A stretch of 64,000 bases of DNA from Chimaeribacter coloradensis (lineage in GTDB: Bacteria > Pseudomonadota > Gammaproteobacteria > Enterobacterales > Enterobacteriaceae). Of the stretch, positions 44,044 to 51,276 are shown piece by piece. The notes below the pieces were generated by a model. That model was not told the DNA's origin. It did not search any database and worked only from the letters and a program-made list of their open reading frames with translations. Each line of letters begins with the position of its first letter. Within the stretch, counting starts at the first letter, position 1. The DNA lies in NCBI RefSeq assembly GCF_002858715.1, contig NZ_PJZH01000019.1, forward strand, positions 1 to 64,000, given 5' to 3'. Both the position numbers and the translations under genes were made by a program.

Positions 44044-44534
44044 GGCGTAATCAGCTCCTCAAGGCGCAGCAGGGTGATCTGCCGCAACTGTTCCAGGCTC
44101 TCCTGCTGCTCCTGCGCTGGGCTGTTCGCCAGGCGGCGGTGCAGGATAGCTAACATCTCGTCGGCGCTGCGCCCTTTGGCGCGCACCAGAAAGACCCGGC
44201 CAAACCGCTGCTCATAGGCCAGGTTGCCCGCCCGCAGTGCGTCGGCGGTCTGATCGTCCGGGGCGACGCCCGCCTGTTCGCGGCGGGAGAACGCGGCTTC
44301 CGCATTCTGCCCGGCGGCCCGCTCGCCGATGCGCGGGTGGGCGCTGAGCGCCGCCGCCAGATCCGCCCCGTTCCAGCCTTCGGCAGCCTGCCGGGCGGCC
44401 GCCAGCAGCATGGCTGGGGAGGCGTAAGGCCGCCCCGCGGCCAGCTGTTCTGCCCAGGCCGGGATCGCCACACAGGGGCGCAGCAGGGCTTCGGCGCGTT
44501 CCGGGGAAAGCGCATTAAAATCGTTTAAGGTCAT
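44040..44534 (-). CDS. uraD: OHCU decarboxylase
   Basis: 164-aa all-helical enzyme that decarboxylates 2-oxo-4-hydroxy-4-carboxy-5-ureidoimidazoline to S-allantoin. 'LNALSPERAEALLRPC'-type start, the catalytic His in 'SAHPRIGERA', 'SRREQAGV' and 'YEQRFGRVFLVRAKGRSADEML' are diagnostic. Equivalent to Klebsiella HpxQ. AGGAG lies 5 nt before ATG 44534. A sigma-54-type promoter stands 32 bp upstream, so this may be the first gene of the uraD-uraH-uricase-permease unit, or an internal booster of the larger operon. Confidence 0.95.
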   Translation of the reverse strand: MTLNDFNALSPERAEALLRPCVAIPAWAEQLAAGRPYASPAMLLAAARQAAEGWNGADLAAALSAHPRIGERAAGQNAEAAFSRREQAGVAPDDQTADALRAGNLAYEQRFGRVFLVRAKGRSADEMLAILHRRLANSPAQEQQESLEQLRQITLLRLEELITP

Positions 44535-44565
44535 GGTGACTCCTGATGCCTCCGCAGTGAAAAGC

Positions 44566-44581
44566 TGCAAGAGGCGTGCCG
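44566..44581 (-). promoter_or_regulatory. Sigma-54 promoter upstream of uraD
   Basis: Minus strand CGGCACGCCTCTTGCA matches the consensus (T)GGCACG-N4-TTGC with the obligatory GG-N10-GC spacing; only the first base deviates. The GC element lies 32 bp before the uraD ATG. Confidence 0.75.
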
Positions 44582-44594
44582 GAATGTAGAAAGG

Positions 44595-45878
44595 TCAGCC
44601 CGGCGGCGCGTCAGCCACTGCCAGCACGGCAGCGAAATAGGCGGACACCGCCAGCGCCACATCCGCCTCGTCCACGGACTCATCCGGGTGGTGGCTGATG
44701 CCGCGGTCGCAGCGCACAAACAGCATCCCCACCGGCCAGCGCTCCGCGATGGCGATGGCGTCATGCCCCGCGCCGCTCGGCAGGCTGAGGCTGCGCCCCT
44801 GCACAGCCGCCACGCTCTCCCGCAGGTGGGTTTGCAGGGCGGCGTCACAGGCGGTGGCGTGGATGGCGTAGAACTGTTCAGCGGAGAAGCGCAGCCCGCG
44901 CCGGGCGGCAATCTGCTCCGCCTCCGAAAGCAGCTCCGCGAGCAGCGCCGCCAGCGGGGCCTCTTCCGGGCCGCGGATGTCCAGCGTCAATTGCACTTCG
45001 CCGGGAATGACGTTGACCGCGCCGGGCAGGCAGTGGAGGCTGCCGACGGTGGCGACCCGGTGCTGCCCGCGGGCGGTGGTGATCTGCTCCACGGCCAGCG
45101 TCCATTCCGCGGCGGCCGCCAGCGCATCTTTGCGCTGCCCCATCGGCACCGTGCCGGCGTGGTTCGCCTCGCCGGTGAATACGCAGTTAAGCCGCCGCGC
45201 GCCGTTGATCGCCGTGACCACGCCCAGCGGCAGGTCAGCAGCCTCCAGGCACGGCCCCTGTTCGATATGGAGTTCGAGATAGCCGCAGAAGGCGCCTGGT
45301 GGCCGCGCCGCCTCGCCGATGCGTGCCGGGTCCAGCCCCGCGGTTTCCAGCGCCCGCGCCACGCTGATGCCGTCGGCATCGGTACGCGCCAGCCACTCCG
45401 GCGGCCAGGTGCCGGTGAGGCCGCGGCTGCCGAGCAGCGTGATGCCGAAGCGCGTCCCCTCCTCATCCGCAAAGCCGATCACCTCCAGCGCCACCGGCAA
45501 CCGGCGGCCGGTACGGTGCAGCTCGGCCACCACCTCAATCGCCGCCAGCACGCCCAGCATCCCGTCGTAGTGCCCGGCGTTGCGCACCGTGTCGAGGTGC
45601 GACCCCAGCAGCAGCGCCGGGGCGTCCGGCGTCTGCGCCTCATAGCGCCCGCAGACATTGCCGACGCTGTCCTGCCGGACGCGCATCCCCGCCGCCGCCA
45701 TCCAGGCTGCGACGCACTGGTTGGCGCGCAGGTGCTCCGGCGAGAGGTAGACGCGGGTCAGCGCGCCGGGGGTTTCACTGATCTCCGCCAGCGCCGCACA
45801 GCGCGCCATAATGCGCTGGGCGGCGGCGCGGCGCTGTTCTGCGGCCAGCGGCAAGGCGGCAGCGGAATAGTCAGGCAT
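44595..45878 (-). CDS. hpxK: Allantoate amidohydrolase (M20 family)
   Basis: 427-aa di-metal hydrolase that turns allantoate into ureidoglycine with release of ammonia and CO2. Metal ligands: 'LLLGSHLDTVRNAGHYDGMLGV' (His, Asp), 'FADEEGTRFG' (Glu), 'YLELHIEQGP' (His) and 'GISHHPDES' (His); 'SGAGHDAIAI' contacts substrate. Related enzymes act on N-carbamoyl amino acids, but the neighbours choose allantoate. Its ATG shares one base with the stop of the aminotransferase gene (TGATG), indicating coupled translation. Same role as HpxK/AllC. Confidence 0.9.
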   Translation of the reverse strand: MPDYSAAALPLAAEQRRAAAQRIMARCAALAEISETPGALTRVYLSPEHLRANQCVAAWMAAAGMRVRQDSVGNVCGRYEAQTPDAPALLLGSHLDTVRNAGHYDGMLGVLAAIEVVAELHRTGRRLPVALEVIGFADEEGTRFGITLLGSRGLTGTWPPEWLARTDADGISVARALETAGLDPARIGEAARPPGAFCGYLELHIEQGPCLEAADLPLGVVTAINGARRLNCVFTGEANHAGTVPMGQRKDALAAAAEWTLAVEQITTARGQHRVATVGSLHCLPGAVNVIPGEVQLTLDIRGPEEAPLAALLAELLSEAEQIAARRGLRFSAEQFYAIHATACDAALQTHLRESVAAVQGRSLSLPSGAGHDAIAIAERWPVGMLFVRCDRGISHHPDESVDEADVALAVSAYFAAVLAVADAPPG

Positions 45879-47134
45879 CAGCGGCCTCCTGCCGGGGCGG
45901 CGTGTGAAGCGTGGCGATCGTAATGGTTCCAGGCACACTGGAGCGCCTCGCCCTGCGGGGCGCGGAAGCCGAGGCGGTGCAGCACCGCCTCCAGCGCCGT
46001 CAGGGTCTGCATCACGCAGTCTTTGCGGGCGTTGTAGCCCATGGTGCCGATGCGCCAGATTTTGCCTGCCAGCGGGCCGAACGAAGTGCCGATCTCAATG
46101 GAGAAATCGTTCAGCAGCAGCTGGCGCACCTGCTCGCCGGGGAGGCCGTCCGGGATCATCACGCCGAGCACGTTGTTCATGCGGTGCGCCTGGTCGCCGA
46201 ACACCTCCAGCCCCATGCCCTGGATCCCGGCCAGCAGCGCGCCGCCGTGCAGCCGGTGGCGTTCGATGGTCTGGTCCAGCCCCTCTTCCAGAATCACCCG
46301 GGCGCATTCGCGCGCGGCGAACAGCATGCTGGTGGCTTCGGTGTGGTGGTTGAGCCGCTCCGGCCCCCAGTAATCCATGATCATGCCGAGGTCGAAATAG
46401 TTGGAGTAGATCATCTCTTCGCTGCCGTCGCTGTGCTCGGCGGTGCGGATGCCCTCCTCCACGCATTTACGGCGGCGGATCGCCTCCTCAAAGCGCGGGC
46501 TGATGGTCACCGGCGAGCTGCCGGAGGGGCCGCCCAGGCACTTCTGCAACCCGGCGGAGACGGCGTCCAGCCCCCAGGCGTCACTCTCCAGGGCGTTACC
46601 GGCCACCGAGGCGGTGGCATCGGTGTAGAACAGCACGCCGTGGCGGCGGCAGATCTCACCCAGCTGATCCAGCGGCTGGAGCATGGTGGTGGAGGTGTCG
46701 CCCTGCACCGTCAGCAGCCAGCGCGGCTTCACGCGCGTGATCGCATCCTCGATCTGCTGCGGGTCAAACACCTCGCCCCACGGCACCTCAATGGTGTGCA
46801 CTTCGGCGCGGCAGCGGCGGGCGATTTCACACAGCAGGTGGCCGAAGCGGCCGAACACCGGCACCAGCACCTTGTCACCGGGGCGGATGCCGGAGAGCAG
46901 CACCGCCTCGATCCCGGCGCGGGAGGTGCCGTCCACCAGCAGCGTCCAGCGGTTTTCAGTACGGTAGATGCCGCGGTAGAGCGCCATCACCTCGTTCATC
47001 ATGCCGGTCATCGCCGGGTCATACTGCCCGACCAGCTGGCTTGCCATCGCCCGCAGGACGCGCGGGTCGGCATTGATCGGCCCCGGCCCCATCAGCAGGC
47101 GGGCGGGCGGGTTGAGTTGTCCGTAGTGGGTCAT
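45878..47134 (-). CDS. hpxJ: (S)-Ureidoglycine-glyoxylate aminotransferase
   Basis: 418-aa class V PLP enzyme (PucG/HpxJ type). It transaminates ureidoglycine with glyoxylate to oxalurate and glycine. The start 'LLMGPGPINADPRVLRAM', the PLP Asp in 'FYTDATASVAG' and the Schiff-base Lys in 'VSAGLQKCLGGPSG' fit the family; 'IRTAEHSDGSEEMIYSNYFDLGMIMDYWGPERLNHHTEATSMLF' approximates the extended region typical of ureidoglycine members rather than plain alanine-glyoxylate enzymes. GGGAGC lies about 5 nt before ATG 47134. Confidence 0.92.
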   Translation of the reverse strand: MTHYGQLNPPARLLMGPGPINADPRVLRAMASQLVGQYDPAMTGMMNEVMALYRGIYRTENRWTLLVDGTSRAGIEAVLLSGIRPGDKVLVPVFGRFGHLLCEIARRCRAEVHTIEVPWGEVFDPQQIEDAITRVKPRWLLTVQGDTSTTMLQPLDQLGEICRRHGVLFYTDATASVAGNALESDAWGLDAVSAGLQKCLGGPSGSSPVTISPRFEEAIRRRKCVEEGIRTAEHSDGSEEMIYSNYFDLGMIMDYWGPERLNHHTEATSMLFAARECARVILEEGLDQTIERHRLHGGALLAGIQGMGLEVFGDQAHRMNNVLGVMIPDGLPGEQVRQLLLNDFSIEIGTSFGPLAGKIWRIGTMGYNARKDCVMQTLTALEAVLHRLGFRAPQGEALQCAWNHYDRHASHAAPAGGR

Positions 47135-47151
47135 GGTTCGCTCCCTTCTGT

Positions 47152-47202
47152 CGTTATCACCAAACAAGCGTTATCACCAAACAAGCGTTATCACCAAACA
47201 GG
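47152..47202. repeat. Three tandem 17-bp repeats
   Basis: Units of CGTTATCACCAAACAAG at 47152-47168, 47169-47185 and 47186-47202 (the last with one change) fill the 82-bp gap between the ABC ATPase gene and hpxJ. Exact tandem order suggests recent slippage duplication or iterated binding sites. Confidence 0.9.
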
Positions 47203-47216
47203 CACACCGCCGCGCC

Positions 47217-47960
47217 TCAGGCCTCTTTCAGCCCGCGCACCGATGCGATAAATTGTTGCAGTTCAGGCGTTTGCGGGTGGGCAAACAGCGCCCGGCTTTC
47301 GCCCTGCTCCCACACTTTCCCCTGATGCATGAAGATCACGCGGTCACCGACCTCGCGGGCAAAGTTCATCTCATGGGTGACCAGCACCAGCGTCATGCCC
47401 TCTTTTGCCAGCTGCTCCAGCACCTTCAGCACCTCGCCCACCAGTTCCGGGTCAAGGGCGGAGGTGATCTCATCACACAGCAGCACTTTCGGGTTCATCG
47501 CCAGCGCCCGCGCAATCGCCACGCGCTGCTGCTGGCCGCCGGAGAGGCTGGCCGGCGCATAGTGCAGCCGGTCGCCCAGCCCGACTTTGTTCAGCATCTC
47601 CTCGCCCAGCGCCCGGCACTCTGCGGCGCTTTTGCCCAGCACCCGGCGCGGGGCCAGCATCACATTCTCCAGCGCGGTCATGTGCGGGAAGAGGTTGAAA
47701 TTCTGGAACACCATGCCGATGGCGCGGCTGATTTCCCGCGCCTGCGACGCCTTGTCAGTGATGGTCATGCCGCCCAGCTTGATGCTGCCCTCCTGATACC
47801 CCTCCAGCCCATTGATGCAGCGCAACAGGGTACTTTTGCCGGAGCCGCTGCGGCCGATGATGGAAATCACCTCGCCCGCGCCGATATCCAGATCCACGCC
47901 CTTCAGCACATGGTTTTTGCCGTAATATTTTTGAACCTGATTAATGGTGATCAGCGGCAT
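47217..47960 (-). CDS. Polar amino acid-type ABC transporter, ATP-binding protein
   Basis: 247-aa ATPase of the GlnQ/HisP group: Walker A 'GRSGSGKST' (about 36-44), Q-loop, signature 'LSGGQQQRVAIARAL', Walker B 'VLLCDEITSALDPEL', H-loop 'VTHEMNFAREV'. It overlaps the upstream permease gene by 20 bp. With two permeases and a binding protein it makes a full importer inside the urate locus, upstream of hpxJ and probably co-transcribed. Substrate could be a ureide (allantoin, allantoate, oxalurate) or an amino acid; context favours the former by inference only. Confidence 0.93.
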   Translation of the reverse strand: MPLITINQVQKYYGKNHVLKGVDLDIGAGEVISIIGRSGSGKSTLLRCINGLEGYQEGSIKLGGMTITDKASQAREISRAIGMVFQNFNLFPHMTALENVMLAPRRVLGKSAAECRALGEEMLNKVGLGDRLHYAPASLSGGQQQRVAIARALAMNPKVLLCDEITSALDPELVGEVLKVLEQLAKEGMTLVLVTHEMNFAREVGDRVIFMHQGKVWEQGESRALFAHPQTPELQQFIASVRGLKEA

Positions 47961-48597
47961 GGAATTTTCTCTCCAGATAGTGGCTGTAACGCGAAAGCGG
48001 GTAACAGATCAGGAAGTAGCCCAGGGCCACCAGCGCAAAGACTTTAAACGGCTGATAGGTCACGTTGTTCAGCATGGTGCCCGCCTTGGTCAGCTCGATG
48101 AAACCGATAATGGATGCCAGCGCCGTCCCCTTGACCACCTGCACCGAAAACCCCACCGTCGGCGCAATGGCAATGCGCACGGCCTGCGGCGCAACCACCC
48201 GCCACAGCGTCTGGCCGAAGGTCAGGCCGAGGCAGCGCGACGCCTCCCACTGCCCTTTCGGCAACGCATCAATGCTGCCGAACCAGATATCCACCAGGAA
48301 GGCGCTGGTGAACAGCGTCAGCGCCAGGGTTGCCGCCGTCCACGGGCTGACATCAATGCCGAACAGGCCGAGGCCGAAGAAGGCCAGGAAGAGCTGCATC
48401 AGCAGCGGTGTGCCCTGAAACAGCGCCGTATAACCGCGCACCAGCCGCACCGCCCAGCGCCGGCGGCTCAGGCGCAGCAGCAGTAACGGCAGCGTCACCA
48501 GCGTGCCGCCGAGGAACGCCACCAGCGACAGCAGCAGCGTCCAGCGGGCGGCCAGCAGCAGGTTGCGCAGGATGTCCCAGTCGGTAAATGTCATCAT
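47941..48597 (-). CDS. Polar amino acid-type ABC transporter permease 2
   Basis: 218-aa inner-membrane permease with five or so helices and the EAA loop 'LGLTFGQTLWRVVAPQAVRIAIAPTVG' preceded by 'GQWEASRC'. HisMQ/GlnP-type family. Its start ATGs (48597/48594) overlap the stop of permease 1, and its end overlaps the ATPase gene by 20 bp. It pairs with the next permease as a heterodimer. Confidence 0.93.
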   Translation of the reverse strand: MMTFTDWDILRNLLLAARWTLLLSLVAFLGGTLVTLPLLLLRLSRRRWAVRLVRGYTALFQGTPLLMQLFLAFFGLGLFGIDVSPWTAATLALTLFTSAFLVDIWFGSIDALPKGQWEASRCLGLTFGQTLWRVVAPQAVRIAIAPTVGFSVQVVKGTALASIIGFIELTKAGTMLNNVTYQPFKVFALVALGYFLICYPLSRYSHYLERKFHAADHH

Positions 48598-49262
48598 GCC
48601 GGCAGCCCCCCAAATACGCGGCGGCCCAGCGCCAGCAGCAGATACCGCATCAGTAATGACAGCAGCAGGTAGCAGAGCGTGGTCACCAGATAGACCTCGA
48701 AACTTAAGAAGGTGCGCGACTGAATCAGGTTGGCGGCAAAGGTCAGCTCTTCATACGAGACCTGCGACACCACCGAACTGCCGAGCATCACGATAATGCA
48801 CTGGCTCACCAGCGCCGGGTAAATCCGCTTCAGCGACGGCGGCAGCACCACCCGCAGGAAGGTCTGCGCACGCGTCAGCCCCAGCACCCGCCCGGCCTCC
48901 CACTGCCCTTTCGGCGTGGCCTGAATGCCGGCGCGGATAATCTCGGTGCTGTAGGCCCCCAGGTTAATCAGCATCGCCAGCAGCGCCGCTTCCCCGGCGG
49001 TGAGTTTCAGGCCAAGGCCCGGCAGGCCGAACACAATAAAAAACAGCTGCACCACGAACGGCGTATTGCGGATGACCTCCACATACCCGCCCCAGAGGGC
49101 GCGCAGCAGCGGCCGGTTGCCGCAGCGGATCGCCGCGCCGCAGATGCCGAGGGCGATCCCGCCAGCCGTCGCCAGCACTGTCAGCTCAAGGGTGGTCAGC
49201 AGCCCCGCCAGCAGATCCGGCAGATAGGGCAGCAGGGCCGGGAAATGGAGCTGATAGGTCAT
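48594..49262 (-). CDS. Polar amino acid-type ABC transporter permease 1
   Basis: 222-aa permease: 'LLAGLLTTLELTVLATAGGIALGICGAAIRCGNRPLL' at the N-terminus, 'IRNTPFVVQLFFIVFGLPGLG', and the EAA loop 'GQWEAGRVLGLTRAQTFLRVVLPPSLKRIYPALVSQ'. Typical of the HisM/GlnP family. It follows the binding-protein gene by 9 bp and overlaps the second permease gene by 4 bp. Part of the same importer. Confidence 0.93.
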   Translation of the reverse strand: MTYQLHFPALLPYLPDLLAGLLTTLELTVLATAGGIALGICGAAIRCGNRPLLRALWGGYVEVIRNTPFVVQLFFIVFGLPGLGLKLTAGEAALLAMLINLGAYSTEIIRAGIQATPKGQWEAGRVLGLTRAQTFLRVVLPPSLKRIYPALVSQCIIVMLGSSVVSQVSYEELTFAANLIQSRTFLSFEVYLVTTLCYLLLSLLMRYLLLALGRRVFGGLPA

Positions 49263-49271
49263 GTCTGCTCC

Positions 49272-50063
49272 TTACGCGCCCAGATCGGCCGGCAACGGTG
49301 CCTTCAGCCATTTTTCCGACAGCGTGTTCAGCGTCTGGTCTTTCAGCGCCTCGCCGATCAAGGCATCCACTTTCGCCTTCAGCGCCGGTTCATCCTTGCG
49401 CAGCCCGATGTAGCACGGGGAGTCTTTCAGCATGAATTTCGCCACCGGCGCTTTCGCCGGGTTCTGGCGGGCAATGGCTGCCACCACCAGGTTGCCGGTC
49501 GCCACATATTTCACCTGGCCGGAGAGGTAGGCGGAGAGCGTGGTGTTGTTATCCTCATACCGCTTGAGCTGCGCCTCTTTTGGTGCCACCCCGCTCAGCA
49601 CCATGTCCTCTACGGCACCGCGCGTCACGCCGATGCTCTGCCCGGCGAGCTGCCTGGCATCACTCAGGGTTTCGTCTTTCGGGCCGAACACGCCGAGGAA
49701 GAACGGCGCGTAAGCGCGGCTGAAATCGATCGCCTTTTCACGCTCCGCATTTTTACCCAGGCTGGAGATCACCAGATCCACTTTGTCTGTTTGCAGGTAA
49801 GGCACGCGGTTGGCGCTGGTCACCGGCACCAGTTGCAACTTCAGTTTCATCTTGTCGGCCAGATAGTGCGCCATGTCGATGTCATACCCCTGCGGCTGGA
49901 GGTCGGTGCCGACTGAGCCGAACGGCGGGAAGTCCTGCGGCACCGCAACCCGCAATACGCCGCGCTGCTGGATCTGCTGCAACTGGTCAGCCAGCGCGGC
50001 CGACGCCTGCATCACCAACAGGGCGGCCCCTGCCAGGGCAAGAAACGATTTTCTGAATGTCAT
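49272..50063 (-). CDS. ABC transporter periplasmic substrate-binding protein
   Basis: 263-aa family-3 solute-binding protein with a Sec signal (about 1-24, 'SFLALAGAALLVMQASAALA'). 'LQQIQQRGVLRVAVPQDFPPFGSVGTDLQPQGYDIDMAHYLADKM' is the typical first lobe, with 'VDLVISSLGKNAEREKAIDFSRAYAPFFLGVF' following. ATG 50063 is chosen because GGAG lies 8 nt upstream; an ATG at 50069 is too close to it. First gene of the long minus-strand urate operon, 56 bp downstream of a sigma-54 promoter. Confidence 0.93.
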   Translation of the reverse strand: MTFRKSFLALAGAALLVMQASAALADQLQQIQQRGVLRVAVPQDFPPFGSVGTDLQPQGYDIDMAHYLADKMKLKLQLVPVTSANRVPYLQTDKVDLVISSLGKNAEREKAIDFSRAYAPFFLGVFGPKDETLSDARQLAGQSIGVTRGAVEDMVLSGVAPKEAQLKRYEDNNTTLSAYLSGQVKYVATGNLVVAAIARQNPAKAPVAKFMLKDSPCYIGLRKDEPALKAKVDALIGEALKDQTLNTLSEKWLKAPLPADLGA

Positions 50064-50118
50064 GAGCATATCTCCGGGGTGCGAAAGATGAAACAATAGA
50101 TTCTTATGAAACCTATCC

Positions 50119-50134
50119 TGCAACGAATGTGCCA
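50119..50134 (-). promoter_or_regulatory. Sigma-54 promoter of the ABC-hpxJK-ura operon
   Basis: Minus strand TGGCACATTCGTTGCA matches TGGCAC-N5-TTGCA perfectly, with GG-N10-GC spacing. It sits 56 bp before the binding-protein ATG, making the whole minus-strand locus a candidate NtrC-dependent operon. Confidence 0.85.
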
Positions 50135-50286
50135 GAAATCACCCGGCGTAACGCGGTGGCGTGATCCCACGGCAGCGCCCTGATTGGCAGCAAACCGCGG
50201 AGGGAAAAAGCAGGAAAGAAGCGGGAGGGCCAGCGCGCTGCCCTACGGCAGCGGCGCGTTAATCAGGTGCAGCGTGGCGGTGCAGC

Positions 50287-50303
50287 CGCACCATGCGGGT
50301 GCA
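50287..50303. promoter_or_regulatory. NtrC-like enhancer site
   Basis: CGCACC-ATGCG-GGTGCA fits the NtrC consensus TGCACC-N5-GGTGCA at 11 of 12 defined bases. It lies about 155 bp upstream of the sigma-54 promoter at 50119-50134, a normal enhancer distance, and next to the 3' end of hpxU. Confidence 0.65.
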
Positions 50304-50308
50304 AAAAC

Positions 50309-51148
50309 TCAGCGCTGTTCCAGTTCGTCGAGGTCGCCGTAGAGGCCGGCGATCTGGTGGATGCGCTGACGGCCGTCTGCCAGCAGGTGGTGCAGCAGCG
50401 CGTTGCTCAGCAGGTTGGCGAGGCTCATGGCGGCGGAGTAGGCATCAAAGGCGGAGACGCTGTCCAGCGGCGCGGCCAGGTGCCAGCGCGCCAGCGGCAA
50501 CAGCGACGCCGCCTGCGGCTCGCACACCAGCACCACCGGCACCTGTTGCGCCTGGAGCTGCGCCAACAGGGTGCGCACCGCCCGCGGGCGGCGGCGGAAC
50601 GCCACAAAAATCACCACATCGTCCGGCGTGAGGTCTACCAGCTCCTCCGAGAGCGTCTGCCCCGGCTGCGGCACCAGCTGCACGCCGGGGCGGATCTGCA
50701 ACAACTGCTGGCGCAGGTGCAGCGCCACCGGGTAGCTGTTGCGGAACCCGATCAAACAGACGCGCCGCGCCGCGCCCAGCGCCGCAATCACCGCGCCGAA
50801 TTGGCGCTCGTCAATCTGGTTAACCCACTGCGTCAGGTTGGCCATCTCCTGCTTATAGTGGCGCGCCAGCAGCGTGTTGCCCTGCACCGCGTCGCGGGTG
50901 TCGGTGAGCGGCAGGCCGCTCTGGCGCAGCGCCCGCACTTCGTCACGCATTGCGCGGTAACTCGGGTAGCCGAGCCGTTTGAACAACCGGCTGACGGTGG
51001 CCTTGGAGACGCCGCTGAGCCGCGCCAGTTCGGCGCTGTTGTAGCTCATCAGGTGGTCAGGGTGGGCGAAAATCACCTCCGCCACCCGCTGCTCCTGCGG
51101 GGTCAGTGCCGCATAGTGGCTGCGTAACCGCTCATCAATCTGTTTCAT
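50309..51148 (-). CDS. hpxU: MurR/RpiR family regulator HpxU
   Basis: 279-aa regulator with an N-terminal HTH_6 domain (about 1-75; 'LTPQEQRVAEVIFAHPDHLMSYNSAELARLSGVSKATVSRLFKRLGYPSYRAM') and a C-terminal SIS sugar-isomerase-like effector domain ('GAARRVCLIGFRNSYPVALHLRQQLLQIRPG'). It lies between the two arms of the urate locus, divergent from hpxWXYZ, in the position of the RpiR-type gene of the Klebsiella hpx cluster. It probably gives pathway-specific control on top of nitrogen control. The effector is unknown. Confidence 0.85.
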   Translation of the reverse strand: MKQIDERLRSHYAALTPQEQRVAEVIFAHPDHLMSYNSAELARLSGVSKATVSRLFKRLGYPSYRAMRDEVRALRQSGLPLTDTRDAVQGNTLLARHYKQEMANLTQWVNQIDERQFGAVIAALGAARRVCLIGFRNSYPVALHLRQQLLQIRPGVQLVPQPGQTLSEELVDLTPDDVVIFVAFRRRPRAVRTLLAQLQAQQVPVVLVCEPQAASLLPLARWHLAAPLDSVSAFDAYSAAMSLANLLSNALLHHLLADGRQRIHQIAGLYGDLDELEQR

Positions 51149-51209
51149 CGCACCTCTGCAACCTCTGTTTCACGCTGTTGCAGGCAAGGTAACAGGCAAC
51201 CCGGCAAAG

Positions 51210-51225
51210 TGGAACGCCTCTTGCT
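51210..51225 (+). promoter_or_regulatory. Sigma-54 promoter of hpxWXYZ
   Basis: TGGAACGCCTCTTGCT: TGG-AACG-N4-TTGCT with GG-N10-GC spacing and one deviation (A for C at the fourth base). It ends 51 bp before hpxW ATG. The Klebsiella hpxWXYZ operon is also described as sigma-54/NtrC-dependent, which supports the reading. Confidence 0.8.
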
Positions 51226-51276
51226 TGATTTCGGGTTATGAATCCGCCCCTTGCCGGGGCAAACAGAGGAACCGGC

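Noticed and set aside
47152..47202. CRISPR-like or plasmid iteron array
   Set aside because: Only three contiguous 17-bp copies without spacers, inside a metabolic operon, with no replication gene.
45911..47251. 446-codon frame opposite hpxJ, and similar long frames opposite hpxK, hpxW, frsA, fadE, dinB and the 2-hydroxycarboxylate transporter
   Set aside because: All are antisense to clear enzymes or transporters and have the His/Arg/Ala-rich composition expected from GC-rich codon bias.
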